A model generated the notes under the pieces. The model was given only the letters and a program-made list of their open reading frames with translations, searched no databases and was not told the origin of the DNA. A DNA stretch of 64,000 nt from Nocardiopsis ganjiahuensis DSM 45031 (lineage in GTDB: Bacteria; Actinomycetota; Actinomycetes; Streptosporangiales; Streptosporangiaceae). This document shows positions 25,793 to 34,883 of the stretch, one piece after another. The DNA lies in NCBI RefSeq assembly GCF_000341085.1, contig NZ_ANBA01000009.1, positions 558,001 to 622,000 on the forward strand. The letters run 5' to 3'. Position numbers and translations under genes: made by a program. Position 1 is the stretch's first letter. Each line of letters begins with the position of its first letter.

Positions 25793-27061
25793 ATGCGCCC
25801 GCACCGAACCCTCACCGCCCGCGGCGGACTGATGCTGTTCTTCGGCGCGGTCGCCCTCGTCTGCGGTTTCGTGGTCGGCCAGCGGGAACTCGTGGGCGTG
25901 GGCCTCTTCCTGCTCCTGGTACCGCCGCTCTCCGCCCTGACGATCCTCGGCGCGACCGACCGGGTGGTGCACAGCAGGGCCCTGCGCCCGTACCGCGTCC
26001 CGGCCGGTACCGACACCCGGGTGCTGGTGAGGGTCGGCAACTCCTCCCCCACCTGGCCGGTCAGCTGGGTGCGGATCGAGGACACCCTGCCGGTGCGCCT
26101 GGGCTACGAGCCCCGCTACACGGTGGGGCACCTGGCCCCGCGCGCCGTCCGCGACGTCACCTACCTGGTCCGCCCCGCCGTCCGCGGCCGCTACCCCGTG
26201 GGCCCGCTGCGGGTGAGCGTGGTGGATCCCCTGGGCTGTGTCCGGGTGACCCGCAGGGTCGGCGCGCCCACCCCGCTGCTCGTGACCCCGCCCGTGGTCC
26301 CGCTCGCGACCCTCGGCGCCGCCGACGGCTCCCAGGGCGAGAACTCCCCGCGCCGCTCGGTGACCGGCGCCGGTGAGCAGGACCCCATCCCCCGCGAGTA
26401 CCGCTACGGCGACGAGCTGCGCCGCGTGCACTGGCGTTCCACCGCCAAGCACGGCGAGCTCATGGTGCGCCGGGACGAACAGCACTGGCGCGAGCACAGC
26501 ACCCTGCTCCTGGACACCCGGTACGCGGCGCACTCCGGCGAGGGCCCCTGGAGCTCGTTGGAGACCGCGGTCGGCGTGGCCGCCTCCGTCGCGGTGAACC
26601 TCCTGGACAGCGGCCACGAACTGCGCCTGCACACCGAGCGGGGACAGCTGCACACCGAGAACGCCTCCGGGGTGCTGGACGGGCTCGCGACCGTGGAGTC
26701 CTCCGAGGCGGACAGCCTGTACGGCGGGATCAGCACCCTGGAAGGAGCCCGCGGCTCCTCGTCCAGCCTGGTCGTGGCGATCCTGGGCGCCCTGTCCCCG
26801 GAAGACGCCTCGGCTCTCTCCCGGGTGCGCGGATCAGGGCTGCACGTGGCGGTGCTGTGCGTGCGGGCCGCCTGGGCCTCCCCCGAGGACGCCCAGCGCA
26901 TCGCGGACCTGCTGACCGCCAACGGCTGGCGGGTGGTTCCCGTCACCGACCCCGCCGAACTGCCTCCGCTGTGGCTGCGGGCGATCTCCCCCGGCACCTC
27001 CGTGACGCCCGCCCCCGTGGCCCCGACCGGCCCCAGCGCCCCCTGGGAGGGGTCCCGTTGA
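25793..27061 (+). CDS. DUF58 domain membrane protein
   Basis: The 422-residue protein has two N-terminal membrane segments (about 13–30 and 34–52), a periplasm-like beta-rich region, and the DUF58 core with REYRYGDELRRVHWRSTAKHG (given here in part; about residues 200–219), followed by a VWA-like fold containing STLLLDTR. DUF58 proteins are typical partners of MoxR ATPases. The stop overlaps the TTG start of the transglutaminase gene by 4 nt. No enzymatic role is known for the family. Confidence 0.92.
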   Translation: MRPHRTLTARGGLMLFFGAVALVCGFVVGQRELVGVGLFLLLVPPLSALTILGATDRVVHSRALRPYRVPAGTDTRVLVRVGNSSPTWPVSWVRIEDTLPVRLGYEPRYTVGHLAPRAVRDVTYLVRPAVRGRYPVGPLRVSVVDPLGCVRVTRRVGAPTPLLVTPPVVPLATLGAADGSQGENSPRRSVTGAGEQDPIPREYRYGDELRRVHWRSTAKHGELMVRRDEQHWREHSTLLLDTRYAAHSGEGPWSSLETAVGVAASVAVNLLDSGHELRLHTERGQLHTENASGVLDGLATVESSEADSLYGGISTLEGARGSSSSLVVAILGALSPEDASALSRVRGSGLHVAVLCVRAAWASPEDAQRIADLLTANGWRVVPVTDPAELPPLWLRAISPGTSVTPAPVAPTGPSAPWEGSR

Positions 27062-29445
27062 GAGCACTGATGCCCCTGGCCGCCCTGGTCTCGATGCTGG
27101 CGGCACTGCCCCTCCTGAACGGGCTGATCCGCGGCGGCGACTGGTGGATTCCGGCAGCCGTCCTCGTCATCGCGGTGGCCGCGGTCTCCGCCCTCTACCG
27201 GCTGAGCGGCCGCAACTCGTTCCCGGTGCCCTTCCTCCAACTGATCGTCGCGGCGCTGCTGTTCACCCCGATCCTCACCCCGGGCACCGGGTTCCTCGGC
27301 GTCGTGCCGACCCCGGACACCTTCCACCAGATGTGGGCGCTGTTCCAGCAGGGCGTCCACAGCATCAACACCAGCGCTCCCCCGGTCCCGTCCTCCAACG
27401 GTCTGCGGATGATCATCGCGCTGACCTTCCTGGTGTTCGCGATGACCGCGGACTTCCTGGCGGTGACGGCCCGCTGCCCGGGGATGGTCGGCGGGCTGCT
27501 GCTGGCCCTGGTCCTGGTGCCGCTGGCCGTGGACAGCACCGGCCTGGCCTGGGCCCAGGCCGGGATCTGCGCCGCGGGTTTCCTCGTCCTGCTCGCCACG
27601 GACATGTGGGTCCGGGGCCGCGAGTGGGGGGTCAGGGTCCCGGACGGCCACGACCCCGCCGGCCGCTTCACCGCACGGGCCGTCCAGCTGGGCACGGTGG
27701 CCGCCGCGGCGGCCACCGCCATCGCCTTGGCCCTGAGCCTGCCGCTGCTGGTGCCCTCGCTGCGCACCGACGCCTTCTACACGATGGCCGACGGCAGCCA
27801 GTTCGGTTCCTCCGGCAACGTGACCACCACCCACCCGCTGGTCTCGCTCCGACGCGACCTGGCCTCCTCCTCCGACCGGACGGTGCTGACCTACCGCTCC
27901 GACGCCGAGGACCCGGAGTACCTGCGCACCTTCGTCCTGGACGAGTTCGACGGCGAGAACTGGACGATGTCCCCGGTGTACACCGGCCGGGACTCCAACC
28001 TCGACGGACCGCTCCCCCTGCCCCCGGGCCGGGACGAGGAGCCCGACGCATCGGTCACCACCCGGGTGTCCCTGGACTCCGACGCCCCGCGCATGGAGTT
28101 CCTGCCGCTGCCCTACCCCGCGCGCTCGGTGGAGGTGTCCGGCGACTGGTACGTGGACTCCGACACCCTGATGGTCTTCACCACCGACACCCCGCCGACC
28201 GGGTTCAACTTCGTCGTGGAGTCCGCGGACAACCGGCCCGACGCCCGGACCCTGGCCGAGGCCGGGCCGCCGCGTTCGCTGTCCGACAACTACCTCGTCC
28301 TCCCCGGCGGCATCGACGACGGCGTCCAGGAGCTCACCGACTCCGTGACCGCGAACGCCGACACCGCCTACGAGCGCGCCATCGCGCTCCAGGACTTCTT
28401 CACCGGCGGCGACTTCACCTACGACCTGAGCCCGCCCGCGATCCCCGGCGACGCCGACCCCCTGACGTACTTCCTCACGGAGGACCGGATCGGCTACTGC
28501 GAGCAGTTCGCCGGGGCGATGGCGATCATGGCCCGCCAGGCCGACATCCCCGCCCGGGTCGCGGTGGGGTACACCGCCGGCCAGCAGGTGGGCGACGGCC
28601 GCTGGTCGGTGTCGGTCGGCGACGCGCACGCCTGGCCCGAGCTGTACTTCGAGGGTTCGGGCTGGGTCCGGTTCGAGCCCACCCCCTCCTCCGCGCAGGG
28701 ACAGGGTTCGGCCTCGGCCCCCGACTACACCTCCGGGAGCGAGGCCGCACCCGAGAGCCTCCCCGACCCCGAGCCCACGGCCCGGGACACCCCCGAGCCG
28801 ACCGAGACCGCCGAGGACGAGCCCAGCGCCTCCCCCGAGGAGAGCGAGTCACCCGAGGGAGGGCCGACCGACGCAGCCGGGGGATCCACCACCGGCTCCG
28901 ACGGCTCCGACCGGATGCCGTGGCTGCCGGCGGTCGGGGCTCTGCTCGCCGGACTGCTGCTGTTGGCCGGTCCCGCCCTGGCCCGGGCCCTGGTGCGCTG
29001 GTCGCGCGGGGCCGCACAGGCCTCGGGCGGGGTCGTCGGCGCGCACACCGCCTGGCGGGAACTACGGGACACCTGCCTGGACCTGGGGGTGGAGTGGTCG
29101 CTCACCGAGAGCCCGCGGGCGACCGCCGCGCGGCTGGGCGCCCTCGGCCGGGACGGCACCGTGCTGCCGTCCGAGGCCCATGCCGCCGTGTGGCGGCTGG
29201 CCCTGGCGGAGGAGACCGCCCGGTACGCACCGGCCCCGGCCGAGGGGGGCACGGCAGCGGCCGGGGGTACTGCGGACAGCGCTGCGAACGGCGACCGGTT
29301 GGCCGCCGACCTGGCAACGGCCCGGAAGGGGCTGACCGCGACGGCCACCGGAGGCGACCGCTGGCGCGCGATCCTGCTCCCGCGCTCCCTGGCCCCGTGG
29401 CGCCGCCCGAGAGTCGCGGCAGAGGCCGTCCCGGCCGTCTCCTGA
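27058..29445 (+). CDS. TgpA-like transmembrane transglutaminase
   Basis: The 795-residue protein starts at a TTG at 27058 (GGAGGGG upstream, 4-nt overlap with DUF58). N-terminal membrane segments (about six, residues 1–240, DUF3488-like) precede an extracytoplasmic region. The transglutaminase core has its catalytic Cys481 in GYCEQFAGAMA and His524 in GDAHAWPELYF, followed by the acidic FEPTPSS. A Pro/Glu/Ser-rich linker leads to another membrane segment (about 621–645, WLPAVGALLAGLLLLAGPAL) and a cytoplasmic DUF4129-like tail. TgpA of Pseudomonas is essential and linked to peptidoglycan. With MoxR and DUF58 this forms a probable envelope-associated complex; substrate unknown. Confidence 0.93.
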   Translation: MRALMPLAALVSMLAALPLLNGLIRGGDWWIPAAVLVIAVAAVSALYRLSGRNSFPVPFLQLIVAALLFTPILTPGTGFLGVVPTPDTFHQMWALFQQGVHSINTSAPPVPSSNGLRMIIALTFLVFAMTADFLAVTARCPGMVGGLLLALVLVPLAVDSTGLAWAQAGICAAGFLVLLATDMWVRGREWGVRVPDGHDPAGRFTARAVQLGTVAAAAATAIALALSLPLLVPSLRTDAFYTMADGSQFGSSGNVTTTHPLVSLRRDLASSSDRTVLTYRSDAEDPEYLRTFVLDEFDGENWTMSPVYTGRDSNLDGPLPLPPGRDEEPDASVTTRVSLDSDAPRMEFLPLPYPARSVEVSGDWYVDSDTLMVFTTDTPPTGFNFVVESADNRPDARTLAEAGPPRSLSDNYLVLPGGIDDGVQELTDSVTANADTAYERAIALQDFFTGGDFTYDLSPPAIPGDADPLTYFLTEDRIGYCEQFAGAMAIMARQADIPARVAVGYTAGQQVGDGRWSVSVGDAHAWPELYFEGSGWVRFEPTPSSAQGQGSASAPDYTSGSEAAPESLPDPEPTARDTPEPTETAEDEPSASPEESESPEGGPTDAAGGSTTGSDGSDRMPWLPAVGALLAGLLLLAGPALARALVRWSRGAAQASGGVVGAHTAWRELRDTCLDLGVEWSLTESPRATAARLGALGRDGTVLPSEAHAAVWRLALAEETARYAPAPAEGGTAAAGGTADSAANGDRLAADLATARKGLTATATGGDRWRAILLPRSLAPWRRPRVAAEAVPAVS

Positions 29446-29682
29446 GTCAGGGCCGGGTCTGCGGGCTGAGGACTGTGCGTCGCCGGGTCCGAGGCTCTCG
29501 TCCGCAGGAAGGAACCCACCACTGGCAGGGGTGCCGGGCGCCCCGTGGCGTCGGTACCGGGGGCCGTGTTCCCATCCGCTGCGGTGTGCCCGCTCTCAGG
29601 CAGGGGGACAGGAGGCCTCACACGCCCGCTTCGGGAACTCCGCGCGGGTCGCGGGCGAAGCTCCTGCACTCGGGCACAGAAA
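29446..29682. other. Non-coding gap after the transglutaminase gene
   Basis: Together with the following terminator this makes a 333-bp stretch between the convergent transglutaminase and DUF3040 genes. Apart from the strong hairpin at 29683–29725 I see no gene, RNA or repeat. Confidence 0.5.
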
Positions 29683-29725
29683 ACGGTGGGGCCCACACAC
29701 AACCACCGTGTGTGGGCCCCACCGT
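29683..29725. terminator. Bidirectional 18-bp hairpin terminator
   Basis: Arms 29683–29700 and 29708–29725 are perfectly complementary over 18 bp with an AACCACC loop. It sits between the convergent transglutaminase (+) and DUF3040 (−) genes and is the strongest hairpin in this part of the window. Confidence 0.88.
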
Positions 29726-29778
29726 GACGAAGTACGCAGGCCTTCAGCTGGAACGGACCGGCGCCCGCCCCTGGTGAG

Positions 29779-30207
29779 CTACTGGTCCTCGCCCTGCTGG
29801 CGGCGACGCCACCGCTCCTCGAAGCGGTTCATCATCCCCGGACGCTTGTCGCCCTTGCGCTTGTGTTTGGTCTCGGTCTCAGCCTCGGCAAGCATCGCCT
29901 CCGCGCCGCCACCGACGGACTTACGCCAGGCGTTCGCCCCCATGAGGAAGGAGGCCAGCATGAAGATGAAGCCGAGGACACTGATGGTGACCGGAAGTGC
30001 CAGCGACGCGTCCGGACCTCCCAACAGCAACCCCAGGAGCAGCATGCCCATGCCGAGCACGAAGCCGATCACGGCCTTGATGATCCAGCGCTTGTAATGG
30101 ACTCCGGGGTTCGTCTGCCGAACAGTGTTCGCGAACTTCGGGTCCTCGGCATACAGCGCCTGCTCGATCTGGTCGAGCATGCGCTGCTCGTGTTCAGAGA
30201 GCGGCAC
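29779..30207 (-). CDS. DUF3040 membrane protein
   Basis: This 142-residue protein begins MPLSEHEQRMLDQIEQALY followed by EDPKFANTVR, the conserved start of DUF3040, found only in actinobacteria. Two membrane segments follow (about 40–62, IKAVIGFVLGMGMLLLGLLL, and 70–90), then a basic Lys/Arg-rich C-terminal tail. Function is unknown; in some genera the gene is next to mraZ or dinB. It has its own promoter with an operator-like palindrome. Confidence 0.92.
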   Translation of the reverse strand: MPLSEHEQRMLDQIEQALYAEDPKFANTVRQTNPGVHYKRWIIKAVIGFVLGMGMLLLGLLLGGPDASLALPVTISVLGFIFMLASFLMGANAWRKSVGGGAEAMLAEAETETKHKRKGDKRPGMMNRFEERWRRRQQGEDQ

Positions 30208-30280
30208 GGCGCCTCCCTACGGCAGTCCCCGGTTGGGGTGACGGGTACTGATGAACAGTCTCTTGGTCAGTGGTATGCCC

Positions 30281-30309
30281 AGAATACGGTGCACTAGCGC
30301 CTAGTGGAA
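30281..30309 (-). promoter_or_regulatory. DUF3040 promoter with palindromic operator
   Basis: On the minus strand TTCCAC (30309–30304), a 17-bp spacer and TATTCT (30286–30281) form a −35/−10 pair. A perfect 15-bp palindrome, CACTAGGCGCTAGTG (30306–30292), fills most of the spacer, so a bound protein would block RNA polymerase. Predicted leader about 65 nt. Confidence 0.5.
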
Positions 30310-30451
30310 AGAAAAGCTGCGTGTGTACCTGACCCACTACGGCCACGATACCCTCGCCCTGTATCGGAAACACCGGCTTCCATGCCTCTCTTCTTACCCT
30401 TACTCCGGTTCTACTCATGAGAACGCTCAGAGGTCCCCGGAAGTTGCCGCA

Positions 30452-31738
30452 TCATACGTCGTTTTTGTCACGCTTGGCCAATACGGCCGACTGTATCGCG
30501 CTCGGGCCGAAACGGGCCTTCACTCGGTCCATAACCCGTTCAACGTCCCGCCAACCCGTGTCCTCCTCCCCCAACGCCAACTGGCGGTGCGAGTGTTCCA
30601 CCGGGGCGACACCCTCCACACGGACCCCCACCAGGCGCAGCGGGGAGCCCCTCAGCCCCGACGCCGCGTAGAGGGCACGCGCCACCGCGCTGATCTCCCT
30701 GGCCACGTCGGTGCTCTCGGAGAGGGTCCGCGCCCTGGTGATCGTGGAGAAGTCGGCCCTGCGCAGTTTCACGCTCACCGTGCGCCCCACCTGCCCGGAG
30801 GCGCGCAGACGGTGCGCGACCTTCTCCGACAGGCGCAGCAGCTCACGATCGATCAAGCCCGGGTCATCGACGTCCACGGCGAAGGTCTCCTCCGCGCCAA
30901 CACTCTTGTCCGGGGTCTCGGGAACGACCGGGCTGGGGTCCTCGCCCCGGGCCAGCGAGGCCAGGCGGGCCCCGGCCTTCTCACCGAGTTCCATGCGCAG
31001 CAGTTCGGGGTCGGTCCGGGCCAGCGCGCCGACGGTGCGCGTCCCCAGCCGGACGAGTGTGCGCTCGGTCTTGTCCCCCACCCCGGGCAGCGCGCCGATC
31101 GGCAGGGGGTCGAGGAAACCGCGGACCCGCGCCGTGGGGACCAGCAGCAGCCCGTCGGGCTTGCAGTGGGTGGAGCCGAGCTTGGCGACGAAGCGGGTGG
31201 CGGCGACCCCGACCGAACAGGTGAGCCGCTGTTCCCGGCGGACGCGTTCACGGATCATCGCGGCGATGCGCACGGGGCCGCCGAGGCGGCGGCGGGCACC
31301 GGAGACGTCCAGGAAGGCCTCGTCCAGCGACAAGGGCTGCACGAGGGGTGTGACCGAGCGCAGGATGTCCATGACGGCCTCGGAGGCCTGCCTGTAGGCG
31401 GCGCCGTCCGGCGGGTAGACCAGGGCGTCCGGGCACAGCCGCATCGCCTGCGCCATGGGCATCGCCGAGTGCACACCGTGGCGGCGGGCGATGTAGTCGG
31501 CGGAGGAGACCACACTGCGCGGACCGGTGCCGCCCACGATCACGGGGCGGCCGCGCGCCTCGGGACGGCGCAGCTGCTCCACGCTCGCGAAGAACGCGTC
31601 CATGTCCAGGTGCAGGATGTGGCAGTCCTCGTCCGGACCTGAGCCGTCCGGAGGGAAGTCGGCGCCCAGCGGAGCGATGCCGTCGGAGGTGACCACACCC
31701 CGCAGAGCGGCACCGCGTTCCAGTTGACGTCGGCTCAT
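30452..31738 (-). CDS. dinB: DNA polymerase IV (Y-family, DinB)
   Basis: DinB performs translesion DNA synthesis. The 428-residue protein has the palm motif LHLDMDAFFASVEQ (about 42–55, first catalytic Asp pair), VVSSADYIARRHGV, and PLSLDEAFLDVSG (second catalytic Asp-Glu, about 133–145). The helix-hairpin-helix region IGALPGVGDKTERTL and the little-finger domain follow. An N-terminal extension of about 40 residues precedes the palm, longer than in E. coli. It diverges from prs. No LexA-like (SOS) box of the GAAC-N4-GTTC type was seen upstream. Confidence 0.96.
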   Translation of the reverse strand: MSRRQLERGAALRGVVTSDGIAPLGADFPPDGSGPDEDCHILHLDMDAFFASVEQLRRPEARGRPVIVGGTGPRSVVSSADYIARRHGVHSAMPMAQAMRLCPDALVYPPDGAAYRQASEAVMDILRSVTPLVQPLSLDEAFLDVSGARRRLGGPVRIAAMIRERVRREQRLTCSVGVAATRFVAKLGSTHCKPDGLLLVPTARVRGFLDPLPIGALPGVGDKTERTLVRLGTRTVGALARTDPELLRMELGEKAGARLASLARGEDPSPVVPETPDKSVGAEETFAVDVDDPGLIDRELLRLSEKVAHRLRASGQVGRTVSVKLRRADFSTITRARTLSESTDVAREISAVARALYAASGLRGSPLRLVGVRVEGVAPVEHSHRQLALGEEDTGWRDVERVMDRVKARFGPSAIQSAVLAKRDKNDV

Positions 31739-31853
31739 ACGCCCAGGTTATGCCCTGCCCGGTGCCACCTGATCCCGGGGGCGGGTCCGGAATCGGTCAC
31801 CCCCACCCCTTCCGTCCCAGGGGCCTTCCGTGCCCCCTGAGGCACGCACCAGT

Positions 31854-31869
31854 AGTCTTCTTAAAGACT
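31854..31869. promoter_or_regulatory. Inverted repeat at the prs promoter
   Basis: AGTCTT, a CTTA centre and AAGACT form a perfect 16-bp inverted repeat 27 bp before the prs start, in the divergent dinB/prs gap. It overlaps TAGTCT, a possible −10. It could be an operator or a hairpin in the leader; the −35 is weak. Confidence 0.35.
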
Positions 31870-31895
31870 TCTCCCGCATCTACTTCAGGGATCAC

Positions 31896-32840
31896 ATGCG
31901 AGACATCGTCATCTTCTCCGGCAGCGCTCACACCGAGATCGCGGAGGAGATCTGCACGAACCTCGGCAAGCCCCTCTCCCCCACCCGGGTCTCCCGTTTC
32001 GCCAACGACTGCCTCGAGGTCCAGCTCCAGGCCAACTGCCGCGAACGCGACGTCTACCTCATCCAGCCGCTGGTTCCGCCGGTCCAGGAGAACCTCGTCG
32101 AGCTGCTCCTGATGCTGGACGCCGCCCGGGGCGCCTCCGCGGCGCGGACCACGGTGGTCATGCCGCACTTCGCCTACGCGCGTTCGGACAAGAAGGACGC
32201 CCCGCGGATCTCCATCGGGGCGCGTCTGGTGGCCGACCTGCTCGCCACGGCAGGAGCCAACCGGGTCCTGGCCATGACCCTGCACTCGCCCCAGGTCCAC
32301 GGGTTCTTCAGTGTCCCGGTGGACCACCTGCACGCGCTCGGGGAGCTCGCCGAGCACTTCCGGGGCGACGACCTGTCCAACACGGTGGTGGTCTCACCCG
32401 ACTTCGGCAACGTCAAGGAGGCGTCGGCGTTCGCCCGCAGGCTCGGCACACCGGTCGCCTCCGGGGCCAAACAGCGGTTCGGTGACGACCGTGTGAGCAT
32501 CACGTCGGTGATCGGCGACGTCGCCGACCGCGACATCATCATCCTGGACGACGAGATCGCGAAGGGGAGCACCGTCGTCGGGCTGATCGAGCGCCTGCGC
32601 GAACAGAAGGTGCGCTCCATCCGGATCGCCTGCACACACGGGCTGTTCAGCGAAGGCGCGCTGGACCGGATCACCGCCATGGACGACGTCACCGAGATCG
32701 TGTGCACGAACACGGTGCCCAGGACACCGGGGCAGACCTCACCGAAACTGCGGGTGCTGTCGATCGCGCCCGCGCTGGCCGAGGCGATCCGGCGCATTCA
32801 CAACGGGGAGTCGGTCAGCACGCTCTTCGACACGCCCTAG
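31896..32840 (+). CDS. prs: Ribose-phosphate pyrophosphokinase (divergent form)
   Basis: PRPP synthetase makes phosphoribosyl pyrophosphate from ribose 5-phosphate and ATP. From the ATG at 31896 the protein is 314 residues. It has FSGSAHTEIAEEI, VVMPHFAYARSDKKDAP (flexible catalytic loop, with SDKK in place of the usual QDRK), MTLHSPQVHGFFSVPVDHL (metal-binding His region), SPDFGNVKEASAFA and the PRPP-binding loop IIILDDEIAKGSTVVG. The variant loop and the absence of the usual glmU neighbour suggest a second, paralogous PRPP synthetase rather than the housekeeping copy. It converges with the methyltransferase gene. Confidence 0.88.
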   Translation: MRDIVIFSGSAHTEIAEEICTNLGKPLSPTRVSRFANDCLEVQLQANCRERDVYLIQPLVPPVQENLVELLLMLDAARGASAARTTVVMPHFAYARSDKKDAPRISIGARLVADLLATAGANRVLAMTLHSPQVHGFFSVPVDHLHALGELAEHFRGDDLSNTVVVSPDFGNVKEASAFARRLGTPVASGAKQRFGDDRVSITSVIGDVADRDIIILDDEIAKGSTVVGLIERLREQKVRSIRIACTHGLFSEGALDRITAMDDVTEIVCTNTVPRTPGQTSPKLRVLSIAPALAEAIRRIHNGESVSTLFDTP

Positions 32841-32872
32841 TGTCCGCGGGCCGCGCTCGCGCGCGTACCGGC

Positions 32873-33688
32873 CTAGGACTTCAGGGCGATGGCGTGCAGC
32901 TGGGTGGCGATGCCGATCAGCTCGGGGTGGTCGGCGGCGGCCCGTTCCAGCTCCACCAGGTGCTGCCCGGCCTGGGCGTCGCCCTCCCAGGCGTGCCCGG
33001 GCAGGACGTCGGCGAACACGCGCACCCCGCGCACGCTCTCCCCGGTCAGACCGGAGTGGCCGATCAGGTCGAGGAGCTGCTGACGGGTGAAGCGGCGCGG
33101 CATGGGGTCGGCCTCGCCCCAGCGGCCGTCCGCGTCCGAGAGCAGGTGCTGGGCCTCGGTGATGTGCCCGGCCATGGCGCGGTGCAGGGCGCCGGCGACG
33201 GCGTTGGTCACCAGCAGGCTGACCGCGCCACCGGGGCGGGTGATCCCGGCGACGTCGGCCAGCGCGGCAGCGGGTTCGTCGACGTACTCGAGCACGTTGT
33301 GCACCAGCACGAGGTCCGCGCTGTCGGCGGGAAAGAGCGAGGCCAGGTCCTGGGTCTCCCCCTGGACACCGCGCACCGTGACACCGCTCTCGGCGGCGCG
33401 GCGCTCCAGGGCGGCCAGGGAGTCCGGGTTGGGTTCGACGACGGTCACCCGGTGACCGAGTTCGGCGAGCGGGACGGCGGCGCCGCCGGTGCCGCCTCCC
33501 GCGTCGACGATCTCCAGGGGCTCACCGTCGAAGAGGCGGGCCAGCAGCTGCGAGAGCGCGTCCCACACGACGGCGGTCCGGGCGGCGGTGGCCGCCCGCG
33601 TGGGACCGGTCACACCGCTCGTACCGAAACCGCTCGCGGCGGTCGCGGACGTGCCGCTCCTGTCAGTCACCAGCGTTCCCTCAATCAT
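32873..33688 (-). CDS. Class I SAM-dependent methyltransferase
   Basis: The 271-residue protein has motif I EIVDAGGGTGGAAVPLAELG (about 59–78), motif II VTVVEPNPDSLAALERRA, and LVLVHNVLEYVDEPAAALADV as motifs III–IV. The overall pattern recalls CmoM/SmtA-like tRNA methyltransferases, but no residues establish the substrate. The Ser/Thr/Gly-rich first ~40 residues look unstructured; a downstream start is possible. It follows nusB in the minus direction and converges with prs (33-bp gap). Confidence 0.85.
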   Translation of the reverse strand: MIEGTLVTDRSGTSATAASGFGTSGVTGPTRAATAARTAVVWDALSQLLARLFDGEPLEIVDAGGGTGGAAVPLAELGHRVTVVEPNPDSLAALERRAAESGVTVRGVQGETQDLASLFPADSADLVLVHNVLEYVDEPAAALADVAGITRPGGAVSLLVTNAVAGALHRAMAGHITEAQHLLSDADGRWGEADPMPRRFTRQQLLDLIGHSGLTGESVRGVRVFADVLPGHAWEGDAQAGQHLVELERAAADHPELIGIATQLHAIALKS

Positions 33689-33746
33689 CTCGTGCCCGGC
33701 CCCCGGAACGGGGCGGGTCAGCCCGGCCCGGCCTCCGCGCGAGGTC

Positions 33747-34160
33747 TCAGAGCGAGAGCGTCGACTTGTTCTCCATCAGCCTGGACAGAAGTCCGCTGAT
33801 GAAGTTGGGCGACTCGTCGGTGGACAGCTCCTTGGCCACACCGACGGCCTCGGCGATCGCCACGCCGTCAGGGATGTCCTCGGCCCACAGCAGCTCGTAG
33901 GCGCCCATCCGGAGGATGTTGCGGTCGACGACCGGCATGCGCTCCAGGGTCCACCCGATGGCGTACTCGCCGAGAAGCCCGTCGATCCGCTCACGCCGTC
34001 CGTCGACGGAGCGGGCGAGCTGCTCGGTGAATTCGTTGATCGGCGGTTCGGGCTGGGCCCGGCGACGCTTGATGACGTCCTCCACCGAGGTGGCTCGCAC
34101 CTCGGCCTCGTAGAGGACCTCGACCGCGCGCCGACGGGCCTTGCGCCGTGCGCCACTCAT
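33747..34160 (-). CDS. nusB: Transcription antitermination factor NusB
   Basis: NusB with NusE binds boxA of rRNA operons for antitermination. The 137-residue protein has the N-terminal ARRKARRRAVEVLYEAEVR and, later, VVDRNILRMGAYELLW and VAIAEAVGVAKELSTDESPNFISGLL, the conserved NusB helices. Its ATG overlaps the efp stop by one base (TGATG), so expression is coupled to efp. Confidence 0.96.
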   Translation of the reverse strand: MSGARRKARRRAVEVLYEAEVRATSVEDVIKRRRAQPEPPINEFTEQLARSVDGRRERIDGLLGEYAIGWTLERMPVVDRNILRMGAYELLWAEDIPDGVAIAEAVGVAKELSTDESPNFISGLLSRLMENKSTLSL

Positions 34161-34723
34161 CAGTTGACACGTCCGAGGTAGTCACCCGTGCGGGTGTCGA
34201 CCTTGACGCGCTCACCGGTGGTGACGAACAGCGGAACCTGGATGGTGGCGCCGGTCTGGACGGTGGCGGGCTTGGTGCCGCCGGTGGAGCGGTCGCCCTG
34301 GACGCCCGGGTCGGTCTGGGTGATCTCCAGCTCGACGGCGGCGGGCATCTCGATGTAGAGCGGGTTGCCCTCGTTGGTGGCCACCGTGACCTTGGTGTTC
34401 TCCAGGAGGAAGCCCTTGGCGTCGCCGACCACGGCCTCGGAGACCGGGATCTGGTCGTAGGTCTGGGTGTCCATGAAGATGAAGGAGTCACCGTCGTGGT
34501 ACAGGTACTCCATGTCACGGCGGTCGACGCTGGCGAACTCGACCTTGGACCCGGCGTTGAAGGTCTTGTCGACGATCTTGCCCGTGAGGACGTTCTTCAG
34601 CTTGGTGCGGACGAACGCGCCGCCCTTGCCCGGCTTGACGTGCTGGAACTCCAGGACGTTCCAGAGAACGCCGCCGTCGAGCCGCAGGGTCGTGCCGTTC
34701 TTGATGTCGTTCGTCGAGGCCAC
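34160..34723 (-). CDS. efp: Translation elongation factor P
   Basis: EF-P relieves ribosome stalling at polyproline. The 187-residue protein has the domain I loop [17 protein letters not shown] with a lysine at the tip (about residue 32), domain II with [21 protein letters not shown] near the C-terminus shown here only in part, and [17 protein letters not shown]. Actinobacterial EF-Ps carry this lysine loop. No epmA/epmB or earP-like modification gene is in the window. Upstream, TAGACT (34869–34864, minus) may be a −10, and a 7-bp stem-loop (34760–34779) lies in the leader. Confidence 0.97.
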   Translation of the reverse strand: MASTNDIKNGTTLRLDGGVLWNVLEFQHVKPGKGGAFVRTKLKNVLTGKIVDKTFNAGSKVEFASVDRRDMEYLYHDGDSFIFMDTQTYDQIPVSEAVVGDAKGFLLENTKVTVATNEGNPLYIEMPAAVELEITQTDPGVQGDRSTGGTKPATVQTGATIQVPLFVTTGERVKVDTRTGDYLGRVN

Positions 34724-34883
34724 TTCGGTCGTCTCTCCAAGGGGTGTGACACGTCGGGGACCGGACTCGCTGGTCCGGTCGGTGGTCAGTGGGGCGAGGC
34801 GTGGTTCCCGTGGCTGCCGGCGACTGTGTCTACCGACCCCGGGGCACTGCTCGCCTCTGATCAGTCTAGTGGGTCCGGAGGAC

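Noticed and set aside
26404..28629. 741-residue minus-strand ORF opposite the transglutaminase gene
   Set aside because: Gly/Arg/His/Gln-rich shadow of DUF58 and transglutaminase genes without motifs.
29446..29682. Possible tRNA or small gene after the transglutaminase
   Set aside because: No cloverleaf or T-loop sequence and no ORF with a ribosome site; only the downstream hairpin is clear.
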